Assembly (NCBI GenBank): GCA_016218765.1
Contig: JACRCZ010000041.1
Location: 1 to 63,766 of the forward strand
DNA from: Deltaproteobacteria bacterium
Lineage (GTDB): Bacteria > Myxococcota_A > Polyangia > DRWM01 > JAAZOP01
Direction: 5' to 3'
Length of the DNA: 63,766 nucleotides
A program made the translations under genes and the position numbers. The notes under the pieces are model-generated. The model was not told the DNA's origin and ran no database searches. It saw only the letters and a program-made list of their open reading frames with translations. Shown piece by piece: positions 7,552-15,594 of the stretch. Every line of letters starts with the position of its first letter. Position 1 is the first letter of the stretch.

Positions 7552-8814
7552 CTACAGCTTCGTGTCCCGGCGGATGGCGACGATGCCGCCGTCGCTGACG
7601 AGGAAGCGCTGGCGGTCGGCCTCGAGGTCGAAGCCGATGCGCAGGCCGGGCGGGATGCGGACGTTCTTGTCGACGACCACCCGCCGGAGCTGGGCGCCGC
7701 GACCGACGTCGACGCCGTCGAGCAGGATGGAGTCTTCGACGCGGGCCCAGGAGTTGACGCGGACCAGCGGCGAGAGCACCGAGCGCGAGATGCGGCCGCC
7801 GGAGACGATGCATCCTTCGGCGACGAGCGAATCGATGGCGGTCCCGACGCGTTCGCCCTGTTCGTCGCTGTGCACGAACTTGGCGGGCGGCAGATGGCGG
7901 CGTCCGGTGCGGATGGGCCAGTGCAGGTTGTAGAAGTCGAACAGCGGCTCGGCGCTGACCAGGTCCATGTGCGCTTCCCAGTAGGCGTCGAGGGTGCCGA
8001 TGTCGCGCCAGTAGCCGCGTCCGTGGGCGGTCGAGCCGGGGACGACGTTGGTGGAGAAGTCGTAGCCGTACATGCGGCGCCGGCCGACCATCGCCGGCAG
8101 GACGTTCTTGCCGAAGTCGTGGCTGGACTCGGTCAGGGCCGCGTCCGCGGTGACCTCCTCGACCAGCGTCGGCGTGTTGAAGATGTAGTTGCCCATCGAG
8201 ACCAGCGCGTGGTCGGGGCGGCCCGGCATCGGCTCGGGGTTCTCCGGTTTTTCCTGGAAGCCGACGATGCGCCAGTCCGCATCGACCTGCACGACGCCGA
8301 AGGCCGAGGCGTCCTTGAGGGGCACGGGGATCAGCGCCACGGTCAGCTCGGCGCCGCGGAGGAAGTGGTAGTCGAGCATCTGGCGGACGTCGAGCTGGTA
8401 GACGTGGTCGCCGCCGAAGACGCAGACGAAGTCGGGTTCCTCGTCGGTGACGACGTTCAGGCACTGGAAGACGGCGTCGGCCGAGCCTTTGAACCAGTCC
8501 TTGCCGACGCGCTGCTGCGCCGGGATGGTCTCGACGAACTGGTCCATGATCGAGGACATGCGCCAGGCGCGGGAGATGTGGACCTCCAGGGAGTGGGACT
8601 TGTACTGCGTGATGACGTTGATGCGGTTGAGGCCGGAGTTGACGAAGTTGGAGAGCACGATATCGATGATGCGGTAGCGCCCGCCGAAGGGGACGGCCGG
8701 TTTCGCGCGCTCCTCCGTGAGCGGCGCCAGCCGGCGTCCCTCGCCGCCGGCGAGGATCATGACGAGGATGCGCGGGGCGGTCCCGAAGTGCTGGCGGATG
8801 CGGTCGGGCGCCAT
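7552..8814 (-). CDS. glgC: Glucose-1-phosphate adenylyltransferase
   Basis: GlgC makes ADP-glucose from glucose-1-phosphate and ATP, the committed step of bacterial glycogen synthesis. The 420-residue protein has the nucleotide-binding start ILAGGEGRRLAPLTEERAKPAVPFGGRYRIIDIVLSN, the substrate segment VFGGDHVYQLD, the Glu-Lys of FQEKPE and the YWRDIGTLDAYWEA motif, then the C-terminal left-handed beta-helix. The ATG at 8814 sits 9 bases after the kinase stop. The operon order kinase, glgC, GH57 suggests coordinated control of glycogen. Allosteric control by glycolytic intermediates is expected from the family. Confidence 0.96.
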   Translation of the reverse strand: MAPDRIRQHFGTAPRILVMILAGGEGRRLAPLTEERAKPAVPFGGRYRIIDIVLSNFVNSGLNRINVITQYKSHSLEVHISRAWRMSSIMDQFVETIPAQQRVGKDWFKGSADAVFQCLNVVTDEEPDFVCVFGGDHVYQLDVRQMLDYHFLRGAELTVALIPVPLKDASAFGVVQVDADWRIVGFQEKPENPEPMPGRPDHALVSMGNYIFNTPTLVEEVTADAALTESSHDFGKNVLPAMVGRRRMYGYDFSTNVVPGSTAHGRGYWRDIGTLDAYWEAHMDLVSAEPLFDFYNLHWPIRTGRRHLPPAKFVHSDEQGERVGTAIDSLVAEGCIVSGGRISRSVLSPLVRVNSWARVEDSILLDGVDVGRGAQLRRVVVDKNVRIPPGLRIGFDLEADRQRFLVSDGGIVAIRRDTKL

Positions 8815-8822
8815 GGGTGGGC

Positions 8823-10211
8823 CTACTTGTCCTTGAAGAACGTCAGCCAGACCAGGACGCCCAGGACGGCGGCGAGCACGAGCAGCACGCCGACCAGGAG
8901 GCCGGTGCGGCTCTTTTTCCGCGGCGGCGCCGGCTCCGGATCCGGCGGGCGCGCCGGCGCCCGCGGCTCGGGCCGCGCCGGCCCGCCGGCGCGCGGATCC
9001 TTGACGGCGCGGAACGGCAGCGGCGTGGGCATGGACTCGCGCCACGTCGCCGCACCGCTCGCCTGCTGCGGCAGCCGCAGCGCCGCGCCGTCGTCCAGCT
9101 CGCCGGCCCAGGCGCGGGGGTCCTCCAGCGAGTCCATGCTCCCGGTGCCGGCGCCCGAGATCTCCTCGACGGACAGCGGCTTCTGTCCGCCCTGGAACGG
9201 GCTGTCCCCTTCCTCCAGCGACGTCAGCTTCTGCAGCTCCGTCTCGATCAGCTCGTCGATGATCCCCGCGGTCCCGCCGCCGCGCGCCGGCCCCGCCGAC
9301 TCGCTCATCACCGTCTTGACGAGGCCGGCGATGTCGAACGCGGTCACCTTGAGGCCGTGCGAGAAGAGGAACTGGTACAGGTCGTCGCCGAACTCCTGCG
9401 CCGACTGGTAGCGCTGCCGCAGGTCCTTGGCCAGCGCCCGCAGCGCGATGCGCTCGAGATCCCGCGGCACGGCGGGATTGATCCGCGACAAGGGCGGGAT
9501 CTCGGCCACCCGCACCTGCTGCACCGTCTCGTAGTCCGTCTTGCCCTGGAACAGCCGCCGGCCGCTCAGCATCTCGTAGAGCAGGATCCCGGCCGCGAAG
9601 ATGTCCGCGCGCCGATCGACCGTCTGCCCCTCGACCGCCTCCGGCGAGAGGTAGCTGAACTTGCCCTTCACCACGCCGGGATCGGTGTGCTCGAGCTGGT
9701 CGGCGGCCTTGGCCAGCCCGAAGTCCACCAGCTTCACCTCGCCCTGCTTCGAGATGAGGATGTTGGGCGGGGACACGTCGCGGTGCACGATGCCCAGCGC
9801 GCGGCCCGAGCGATCGGTGAGGGTGTGCGCGTACTGCAGTCCCTTGCAGGTCTCGACCATCACGAAGACGGCCTGCTCGATCGGGATCAGCGCCCGCCGC
9901 GACCGCATGAACTCGGTGATGCCCTTCAGGTTCGTGCCGTCGACGAACTCCATGATGACGTAGTAGGAGCCGCCGGCCTTGGCGACGTTGAAGACCTGCA
10001 CGACGTTGGCGTGGCTCATGCGCAGGGACAGCCGCGCCTCGTCCAGGAACATCCGCAGGAACTTCTCGTTCTGCACGAGGTGCGGCAGGACCTTCTTGAC
10101 CGCCACCGTCTTGCGGAAGCCCTCGATGGACTCCTGCTCCGCGTGGTAGACCTCGGCCATCCCGCCCGCGTCGAGCTTGCGAAGGATCTTGAAGCCGGGC
10201 GTCTGCGGCAT
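8823..10211 (-). CDS. Hanks-type Ser/Thr protein kinase with C-terminal membrane anchor
   Basis: The 462-residue protein has a complete eukaryotic-like kinase domain: the glycine loop is LDAGGMAEVYHAEQ, the ATP lysine is in TVAVKKV, the catalytic loop is IVHRDVSPPNILI, and the Mg loop is LVDFGLAK, with YLSPEAVEGQ in the activation segment. A Pro/Ala/Arg-rich linker leads to a single transmembrane helix near the C-terminus (TGLLVGVLLVLAAVLGVLVWLTFF), so the kinase faces the cytoplasm and only a few residues lie outside. The ATG at 10211 gives homology from the first residues (MPQTPGFKILRKLDAGGM). It is the first gene of the glgC-GH57 operon and may phosphorylate those enzymes, but this is inference. 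Confidence 0.93.
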   Translation of the reverse strand: MPQTPGFKILRKLDAGGMAEVYHAEQESIEGFRKTVAVKKVLPHLVQNEKFLRMFLDEARLSLRMSHANVVQVFNVAKAGGSYYVIMEFVDGTNLKGITEFMRSRRALIPIEQAVFVMVETCKGLQYAHTLTDRSGRALGIVHRDVSPPNILISKQGEVKLVDFGLAKAADQLEHTDPGVVKGKFSYLSPEAVEGQTVDRRADIFAAGILLYEMLSGRRLFQGKTDYETVQQVRVAEIPPLSRINPAVPRDLERIALRALAKDLRQRYQSAQEFGDDLYQFLFSHGLKVTAFDIAGLVKTVMSESAGPARGGGTAGIIDELIETELQKLTSLEEGDSPFQGGQKPLSVEEISGAGTGSMDSLEDPRAWAGELDDGAALRLPQQASGAATWRESMPTPLPFRAVKDPRAGGPARPEPRAPARPPDPEPAPPRKKSRTGLLVGVLLVLAAVLGVLVWLTFFKDK

Positions 10212-10328
10212 CGCCTCACGACCACGGCCGGCGGGCGCCGCGCGGCCGCTCCGCCGGACACCCCCGGTCCCCCGGAGCCCCTGCACGACGGGCGGAGGAC
10301 GCAGGGCGACCCGCCACCCGTCGACCCG

Positions 10329-10412
10329 TGCGAGGAGGGGGACTTGAACCCCCATGGAGTTTCCCCCACCAGGCCCTCAACCTGGCGCGTCTGCCAATTC
10401 CGCCATCCTCGC
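10329..10412 (-). tRNA. tRNA-Leu(GAG)
   Basis: On the minus strand this folds as a class II tRNA: acceptor GCGAGGA pairing with TCCTCGC, D-arm with GGCAGACGC, anticodon stem CCAGG/CCTGG with loop TTGAGGG giving anticodon GAG, a long variable arm (TGGGGGAAACTCCA) typical of leucine, and a T-arm with GGTTCAAGTCC. The discriminator is A. The 3' CCA is not encoded (the next bases are CGG), so it must be added by a nucleotidyltransferase. Confidence 0.95.
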
Positions 10413-10509
10413 GTCCCGCTGAGCGGTTTCCCGTCCCCGGACCCGCCCGCGGCAACCGCACCCGTAACACCCGCACGGCAAGGGAGTCAAGAAGGACGTG
10501 GGAATTGTT

Positions 10510-10533
10510 GGTTCCTGGTTCCTGGTTCCTGGT
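10510..10533 (+). repeat. Period-7 tandem word GGTTCCT x3
   Basis: Three exact GGTTCCT units followed by GGT lie in the gap between tRNA-Leu and the coiled-coil gene. Related period-7 words occur at 19560-19580 and 47742-47771. Confidence 0.85.
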
Positions 10534-10535
10534 CG

Positions 10536-10565
10536 AGAGCCGTGCCGTACCGGCGGCGCGGCTCT
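10536..10565 (+). other. Stable hairpin upstream of the coiled-coil gene
   Basis: Outer arms AGAGCCG (10536-10542) and CGGCTCT (10559-10565) pair perfectly, and inside them GCCG-TAC-CGGC forms a second perfect stem. It starts 3 bases after the period-7 repeat and ends 37 bases before the ATG of the next gene. It could be a terminator-like or untranslated-leader structure; there is no U-run worth the name. Confidence 0.6.
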
Positions 10566-10602
10566 TGACCCGCAGCGCGCTCCTCGCGTACACCGCTGGC
10601 CG

Positions 10603-12813
10603 ATGAACGAGACACCGCTCTTCTCCGTGCGACGGGGGTTGGAAGCGATCGTCCGATACCTCTATCTGGAGCCGCTCCTGCCCGGCAAGGACGTGCTCGT
10701 CGTCGCCGGCGGCGACCCGGAAGACGCCACGAAGTTCCTGGCCCGCCTGGGCACGCGGTCCGCCGCGCACGCGGCGCCGCCCGAGCGTGCGGCGCTGCCG
10801 TCCGACCTGGCGGCCATCCGCGGGCGCGCCGAGCAGCGTCCCGGCGAGCGCCGCGGCCTGGCGTTCCGCGACGGCGCGTTCGACGTCGTGTTCGTGCCCG
10901 AGGTCGCCGAGCTGCCGGATCCCGGCTTCCTGTTCCAGGAGGTGACGCGGGTGCTGGCGGCCGACGGCATCGTCCTGGCCGCCACGCGCAACGCGTCCTG
11001 CCTGGGCCCCATCTCCGTGCCGCCCGAGGGCGGGCACGCCGAGGTCTGGACGTACTCGCGGCTGCGGGCGCTCCTGGCCACGTTCTTCCCCGCGGTGCGC
11101 ATGGTCGGCCAGGCCCCGTTCCTCGGCTACACCTTCGTCGAGTACGATCCCCGGGTCAGCCCGGACGTCCGGCTGGACACGACGCTCCTGGAGGGCCGCG
11201 GCGAGGACCCGGAGTTCTTCCTCGGCGTCTGCGCGCGCTCCCGCGCCGCGCAGCTTCCCCTCCCCGCGCTGTTCCAGGTCCCGCTCCAGGAGTTCACCGT
11301 CGCGGAGGCGCCGGACGAGGCGGAGACGCCCGTCCCCGGCGAGTCCGCCGCGCTGGCGGCGCTCGCCGCCGAGGAGAGCCTGGCGGAGGCGAAGCGCGAC
11401 ACGGAGAAGCTGCGGGCGGAGCTGGCCGAGCGCAACGTGAAGATCGCGCGGCTGGAGCAGGAGGTGAAGCGTTCGGAGGCCGAGGCGGCCGAGGCGCGCG
11501 AGCGCTCGGCGAAGCTCGCCAAGTCGATGGAGGACGAGCGCAAGGCCGAGCAGCGCAAGGCGTTCGACGCCACGTTCGCCCGCGCCGCGCAGACCGCGGA
11601 GCTGGCGGCGCCGCCGCCGGTCCGTCCGGCGGGTCCCGTCGCCGAGGAAGGCGACCTGGTAATCCGCCGCCTGCGCGACGATCTGGAGGACAAGCGGCGC
11701 GAGGCCGAGCAGCTCCGCCACGCCGGGGAAGACGCCAAGGCGAAGCTCGCCGCCGCCGAGAAGCGCGCGGCGGAGGCGGAGAAGCGCGCGGCCGAGACGG
11801 GGAAGCGCAACGCCGAGCTGGAGCGGCGCACGGCCGAGGCGGAGCGGAAGGCCGCGGAGGCCGGGAAGCGCGCGGAGGACGTCGAGCGTCGCGCGGCCGA
11901 GGCGGGGCGCCGGGAAGAGCGGCTGGTCGAGCTGGAGCGGGACGCGCGGACGGCGCGCGACGCCTTGGGCGCCTGCGAGCACGAGCGCGATCGCGCGGCG
12001 GCCGCCGCGCGAGCCGCCGACGCGGAGGCGCACAAGGCCGTCGACGCCGCGGAGCAGCGGCTCGCCGAGCGCGGGCGCAAGCTGGCGGAGATGGAGAAGG
12101 TGGCCGAGGAGCGGCGGCTGCTGGTCGAGGACCTGCTGCGGGAGCTGCGGCATCGGCCGGAGGAGGCCGCGGCGCCGTGCGTGCCGGAGGCGTTGCCGCC
12201 GCCCGAGGCGCCGTCGCCGGAGGACGACTCGATTGCCGAGGCGTGGGCAACGGCGGTGGGCGAGGTCGACGGGCTGCGCACGGCGGTCGCGCAGCTCGAG
12301 GGCGAGCTGACCGGCGCGCGGTGGCGCAACGCGGAGCTGCAGACGGCCGTGACCGAGCTCCTGGGCGAGACGCAGGATGCCGAGGCCGAGGCGGAGCGGC
12401 TGCGCGGCGCGCTGGAGATCGCGCAGGTCGCGGCCGAGGAGGCGACGCGCGAGCTGTCGGAGCGGGAGAGCGAGGCGGACGCGGCCAAGCGGGAGCTGGA
12501 GCGCCTGCGTCCGCTGGCCGGGCAGGCGACGGAGGTCGCGCGGCTGGTCGACGAGCTGCGGCGGCAGGCGACGGAGCTGTCGGCGCTGCTGCAGGCGCGC
12601 GAGGCGGAGCTCTTGACGCTGCGTGGTGCCGCGGCGTCCCCGGGCGGCGCGTCGGAGGCGCTGGCCGCGCGGCTCGACATGCTGCGTGCCGGCGTCGACG
12701 CCGCCCGCGGGCGAATCTCGGGGCTCGCGCTCGACCCCGCGGCGACGTCGATTGCGGGGGAGCTGGTCGATATCGATCAGGTTCTCGCGCGGGCCGTCGC
12801 TTCCAGCACCTGA
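10603..12813 (+). CDS. SAM-methyltransferase-like domain fused to a long coiled coil
   Basis: The 736-residue product starts MNETPLFSVRRGLEAIVRYLYLEPLLPGKDVLVVAGG. The first roughly 220 residues look like a Rossmann-type methyltransferase: a glycine-rich strand VLVVAGGDPE, then FRDGAFDVVFVPEVAELPDPGFLFQEVTRVLAADGIVLAATRN, the usual post-motif pattern. The acidic residue pattern of the SAM site is not obvious, so it may be inactive. From about residue 250 to the end the protein is almost all Glu/Lys/Arg/Ala heptads, a very long coiled coil, broken by a Pro-rich piece. A cytoskeletal or polar-scaffold role is plausible for such a layout but is inference. The start was chosen by homology-like composition; no clear ribosome site is seen. 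The gene stands alone between the tRNA and the YGVP gene. Confidence 0.8.
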   Translation: MNETPLFSVRRGLEAIVRYLYLEPLLPGKDVLVVAGGDPEDATKFLARLGTRSAAHAAPPERAALPSDLAAIRGRAEQRPGERRGLAFRDGAFDVVFVPEVAELPDPGFLFQEVTRVLAADGIVLAATRNASCLGPISVPPEGGHAEVWTYSRLRALLATFFPAVRMVGQAPFLGYTFVEYDPRVSPDVRLDTTLLEGRGEDPEFFLGVCARSRAAQLPLPALFQVPLQEFTVAEAPDEAETPVPGESAALAALAAEESLAEAKRDTEKLRAELAERNVKIARLEQEVKRSEAEAAEARERSAKLAKSMEDERKAEQRKAFDATFARAAQTAELAAPPPVRPAGPVAEEGDLVIRRLRDDLEDKRREAEQLRHAGEDAKAKLAAAEKRAAEAEKRAAETGKRNAELERRTAEAERKAAEAGKRAEDVERRAAEAGRREERLVELERDARTARDALGACEHERDRAAAAARAADAEAHKAVDAAEQRLAERGRKLAEMEKVAEERRLLVEDLLRELRHRPEEAAAPCVPEALPPPEAPSPEDDSIAEAWATAVGEVDGLRTAVAQLEGELTGARWRNAELQTAVTELLGETQDAEAEAERLRGALEIAQVAAEEATRELSERESEADAAKRELERLRPLAGQATEVARLVDELRRQATELSALLQAREAELLTLRGAAASPGGASEALAARLDMLRAGVDAARGRISGLALDPAATSIAGELVDIDQVLARAVASST

Positions 12814-12823
12814 CCCCACCAGT

Positions 12824-12852
12824 TTGCACGATCACCGACCTGGTGCTACCTT
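12824..12852 (+). promoter_or_regulatory. Weak candidate promoter of the YGVP-repeat gene
   Basis: TTGCAC (12824-12829) and TACCTT (12847-12852) are separated by 17 bases, ending 55 bases before the ATG. The matches are partial. Confidence 0.25.
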
Positions 12853-12907
12853 TGGTCGCGATCGGTAGCGACGGAATTCCGCCCGCGAGGGGCCGCAGGA
12901 GGAGACC

Positions 12908-13420
12908 ATGGAGAAGCGACGTTCGGACGAACCGACGACCACCACCAAGGAGTCCGGGAAGAAGGACGCACCGAAGCCCAAGCGCCGCTCGGCCCAGGTC
13001 ATCCGCGCGATCGTCGCCGCCGCGGCGGCGGCCACGGCTCCTGCGGCTTGCGGCGGGGACGACGCCGGCGACCAGGACGTGGCGCAGGACGTCGCGGCCG
13101 AGGACGCCACCGGGGAGGCGGGAGACGAGGCCACGGGCGGGGAGGACGCCGTCACCGACACGGCGGAGGGGACGGAGGGCACGGTCGACTACGGCGTGCC
13201 CGACGCCGAGGACGGCACGGGGGACGCCGTCGTCGCCTACGGCGTCCCGGACGGGATGGGGGACGGCACCGAGGCGGTCGAGGACTACGGCGTGCCCGAC
13301 ACCGGCACCGAGGCCGCGCCCGCCTACGGCGTCCCCGACTACGGCGTGCCCGACGCCGGCGACGCCGCCGAAGAGGTCCCGTCCACCGACTACGGCGTGC
13401 CCGAGTACGGCGTTCCCTGA
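12908..13420 (+). CDS. Lipoprotein-like protein with seven YGVP repeats
   Basis: The 170-residue product has an unusually long basic, hydrophilic start (about 38 residues, rich in Lys/Arg/Thr), then an Ala-rich hydrophobic stretch (AIVAAAAAATAPAAC) ending in a single cysteine followed by GGDDAGDQDV. It then runs as an Asp/Glu/Gly/Ala-rich tail. From residue about 94 to the last residue, the motif (D/A/E)YGVP occurs seven times and the protein ends exactly on YGVP. The ATG has AGGAGG just upstream. I do not recognise a named family. The cysteine suggests lipid anchoring, and the acidic tail with regular tyrosine-proline motifs suggests a surface or wall-binding tail, or a substrate of a modifying enzyme; both are inference. 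Confidence 0.82.
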   Translation: MEKRRSDEPTTTTKESGKKDAPKPKRRSAQVIRAIVAAAAAATAPAACGGDDAGDQDVAQDVAAEDATGEAGDEATGGEDAVTDTAEGTEGTVDYGVPDAEDGTGDAVVAYGVPDGMGDGTEAVEDYGVPDTGTEAAPAYGVPDYGVPDAGDAAEEVPSTDYGVPEYGVP

Positions 13421-13453
13421 GCCACGGGCACGTCCCTCGCCCCCGGCATCTCG

Positions 13454-13615
13454 ATGACCGGCGCCGCCGTCGCCCTGGCGGGCGCCGGCCTGATGATCGG
13501 CGTCGGCGGCACCGTGGACGAACGCCCGGGTGGGCTCCAACCGGAGCCGACCGGCGACGTGTTCGACTACGGGCCCGGCGCGCCCTTCTTCCCGCCCGCG
13601 ACCGTGCCGGAATAG
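13454..13615 (+). CDS. Possible small hydrophobic protein in frame with the YGVP gene
   Basis: A 53-codon frame reads MTGAAVALAGAGLMIGVGG, then DERPGGLQPEP and DVFDYGPGAPFFPPA, ending TVPE. It lies 33 bases after the TGA of the YGVP-repeat gene in the same reading frame, with no other stop between them. It has a short hydrophobic Gly/Ala segment and a DYGPGAP sequence reminiscent of the YGVP motif. No clear ribosome site is seen. It may be a separate small protein, or the detached 3' end of the upstream gene after a nonsense mutation. Confidence 0.35.
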   Translation: MTGAAVALAGAGLMIGVGGTVDERPGGLQPEPTGDVFDYGPGAPFFPPATVPE

Positions 13616-13646
13616 CCTTTCCACCACGCCTCCCGCGGAACACCCC

Positions 13647-13691
13647 GACCGAAATGACGTGGCCGGCAATTCGGTCTTGACCGAAATGACG
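13647..13691 (+). promoter_or_regulatory. Repeated GACCGAAATGACG and palindrome overlapping the ATPase promoter
   Basis: GACCGAAATGACG occurs at 13647-13659 and again at 13679-13691, 32 bases apart. The second copy forms a near-perfect inverted repeat with AATTCGGTC at 13668-13676 (spacer TT). It overlaps the predicted -35 box of the ATPase gene and looks like an operator for a dimeric DNA-binding protein. Confidence 0.6.
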
Positions 13692-13704
13692 CGAGCGCTA
13701 CAAT
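13677..13704 (+). promoter_or_regulatory. Candidate promoter of the DUF4143-type ATPase gene (leaderless)
   Basis: TTGACC (13677-13682) and TACAAT (13699-13704) are separated by 16 bases. The GTG start is at 13711, 6 bases after the -10 box, so the message would begin at or next to the start codon. No ribosome site is present. Confidence 0.55.
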
Positions 13705-13710
13705 GGTCGG

Positions 13711-14928
13711 GTGATCCGCGAGCGGCCACTGTACGTGGGTCTCATCAAGCACCTGGCCTTCCGGCACGGCAAGATGGCCTTCCTGGCCGGGCCGCGGCAG
13801 GTCGGCAAGACCACGATCGCCAGGCAGATCCTCGCCGGCGCGCCGGACGACGGCCTGTACTTCACCTGGGAAGACCCGGCCTTCCGCAGGACCTGGATGA
13901 AGGACCCGGCGTCCCTCGTGCCCCGGCGTGTCGCAGGCACACCCGTCATCGTGCTGGACGAGCTGCACAAGGCGCCGCAGTGGAAGAACCGCCTGAAAGG
14001 CCTGTGGGATCTTCGCGGCGAGGAGGCCCGGATCGTGGTCACCGGCAGCGCGAGGCTCGACGTCTTCCGGCGGGGGGGGGACAGCCTCGTCGGCCGCTAC
14101 TTCCTGTTCCGCGCCCATCCCTTCTCGTTGGGCGAGCTCGGCGAAGCGACTGTCGCGCCTGCGGATCTCCCGGCCGCGGTCGCCCGGTCCGCCCCGGGAC
14201 GCCCGGACGAGCTGGCGGTGCTGCTGGAGCACGGAGGGTTTCCCGAACCGTTCCTCAAGCGCGACGCCGCGTTCACATCGCTCTGGCGCCGGACGCGCAC
14301 CGAGAGGCTCGTCCGCGAGGATCTGCGCGACCTCAATCGCGTCGCCGAGATTTCGCTGGTCGAGGCGGCGGTGTCGCTGCTTCCGGAGCGGGTGGGCTCG
14401 CCGTTCTCGATGAAGTCGCTCGCCGAGGATCTCGAGGTCAGCCCCTCCACGATCAAGCGGTGGATGGAATGGCTGTCGCGCGTCTACCTGGTCCACCGCG
14501 TCCCGCCCTACGACCGCAGCGTGGCCCGCTCGCTGAAGAAGCAGCCGAAGGTGTACTTCTGGGACTGGTCCGAGGTCCCGGAGCCCGCGGCGCGCTTCGA
14601 GAACCTCGTGGCCGGCCACCTGCTCAAGGCGGTCCACGCCTGGACCGACTCCGGCCTGGGCACGTTCGACCTGCGCTACGTGCGGGACAAGGAGAAGCGG
14701 GAGGTCGACTTCCTGCTGCTGCGCGATCGGCGGCCTTGGATGCTCGTGGAGTGCAAGACGTCGGACACCGCGCCGTCGGCCCACCTGCTTCGCTTCGCGG
14801 ACGTGCTGGGGGTCGAGCTGGTCCTGCAGGTGGTCGCCGCCGGCGGGATCCACGAGTGGTTTGCCGCGGGGAAGGGGCGGCGGGGGCACGTCGTGAGCGC
14901 CGACTCGTTCCTGCGCCTGCTCCCGTGA
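13711..14928 (+). CDS. ATP-binding protein of the AAA/DUF4143 family
   Basis: The 405-residue protein has a P-loop ATPase N-terminal half (Walker A AGPRQVGKTTIARQI, Walker B VIVLDELHKAPQW, sensor IVVTGSARLDVFRRGGDSL), a winged-helix-like segment around FSMKSLAEDLEVSPSTIKRWMEWL, and a C-terminal DUF4143 nuclease-like domain with REVDFLLLRDRRPWMLVECKTSD, a D-ExK pattern. It is a common mobile, patchily distributed family of unproven function. The GTG start is probably leaderless. A palindromic site overlapping its promoter suggests autoregulation through the helix-turn-helix-like part, which is inference. It stands alone between the YGVP region and the convergent udk gene. Confidence 0.9.
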   Translation: MIRERPLYVGLIKHLAFRHGKMAFLAGPRQVGKTTIARQILAGAPDDGLYFTWEDPAFRRTWMKDPASLVPRRVAGTPVIVLDELHKAPQWKNRLKGLWDLRGEEARIVVTGSARLDVFRRGGDSLVGRYFLFRAHPFSLGELGEATVAPADLPAAVARSAPGRPDELAVLLEHGGFPEPFLKRDAAFTSLWRRTRTERLVREDLRDLNRVAEISLVEAAVSLLPERVGSPFSMKSLAEDLEVSPSTIKRWMEWLSRVYLVHRVPPYDRSVARSLKKQPKVYFWDWSEVPEPAARFENLVAGHLLKAVHAWTDSGLGTFDLRYVRDKEKREVDFLLLRDRRPWMLVECKTSDTAPSAHLLRFADVLGVELVLQVVAAGGIHEWFAAGKGRRGHVVSADSFLRLLP

Positions 14929-14949
14929 CGGCGAGCGCCGCGCGGTCGC

Positions 14950-15594
14950 CTACCCGCCCACCGCGCGCGGCACGCGGCGGCGCAGGAAGCCGCGCACCAT
15001 CTGGATCATCATGCCGACGGCGGCGGGGTTGAGGTCGCGCCAGGGGAGCACGAGGTCGGCCCAGCGCTTGCTCCGCTCCACGAACTCGTGGTGCATCGGC
15101 CGCACCGTCCGCAGGTACTGCTCGACCACCGACTCCATCGAGCGCTTGCGCTCGACCATGTCGCGCCGCAGCCGGCGGATGAAGCGGATGTCGTCGTCGG
15201 TGTCGACGTACAGCTTCACGTCCATGAGGCTCCGCAGCTCCTCGACGGCCAGGACCAGGATCCCCTCGACGATGATCACCCGCTTGGGGCGCATGGGGTT
15301 GGTCTTCCTGCGGCGCGAGTGCGTGGCGAAGTCGTAGGTCGGCACGCGGATCGGGCGCCCCTCGCGCAGCGCCGCGATGTGCGCCGCCATCAGCTCGACG
15401 TCCACCGCGTCCGGGTGGTCGAAGTTCTGGGCGGCGCGCTCGGCGAACGTGAGGTGCGCCAGGTCCTTGTAGTAGTTGTCCTGGACCAGCATCGCGACGC
15501 GGCGGCGTCCCAGCTCCCGGGCGATCATTTCCGCCACGGTGGTCTTCCCCGATCCCGTGCCGCCCGCGATGCCGATGACGAGCGCGCGGCCCAC
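14950..15594 (-). CDS. udk: Uridine kinase
   Basis: Udk phosphorylates uridine and cytidine with ATP or GTP in pyrimidine salvage. The 214-residue protein has the Walker A GIAGGTGSGKTTVAEMIA, the substrate segment VLVQDNYYKDLAHL, the FDHPDAVD motif, the YDFATHSRR lid region, IIVEGILVLAVEELR and RRLRRDMVERKRS. The GTG start directly follows the TGA of the channel gene upstream. The gene is therefore probably cotranscribed with the channel, though a functional link is not obvious. The C-terminal tail is slightly longer than in the E. coli enzyme. Confidence 0.94.
   Translation of the reverse strand: MGRALVIGIAGGTGSGKTTVAEMIARELGRRRVAMLVQDNYYKDLAHLTFAERAAQNFDHPDAVDVELMAAHIAALREGRPIRVPTYDFATHSRRRKTNPMRPKRVIIVEGILVLAVEELRSLMDVKLYVDTDDDIRFIRRLRRDMVERKRSMESVVEQYLRTVRPMHHEFVERSKRWADLVLPWRDLNPAAVGMMIQMVRGFLRRRVPRAVGG

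Noticed and set aside
12177..13680. Arg-rich frames over the YGVP gene
   Set aside because: Frames +1 and +2 of the YGVP gene; no start context.
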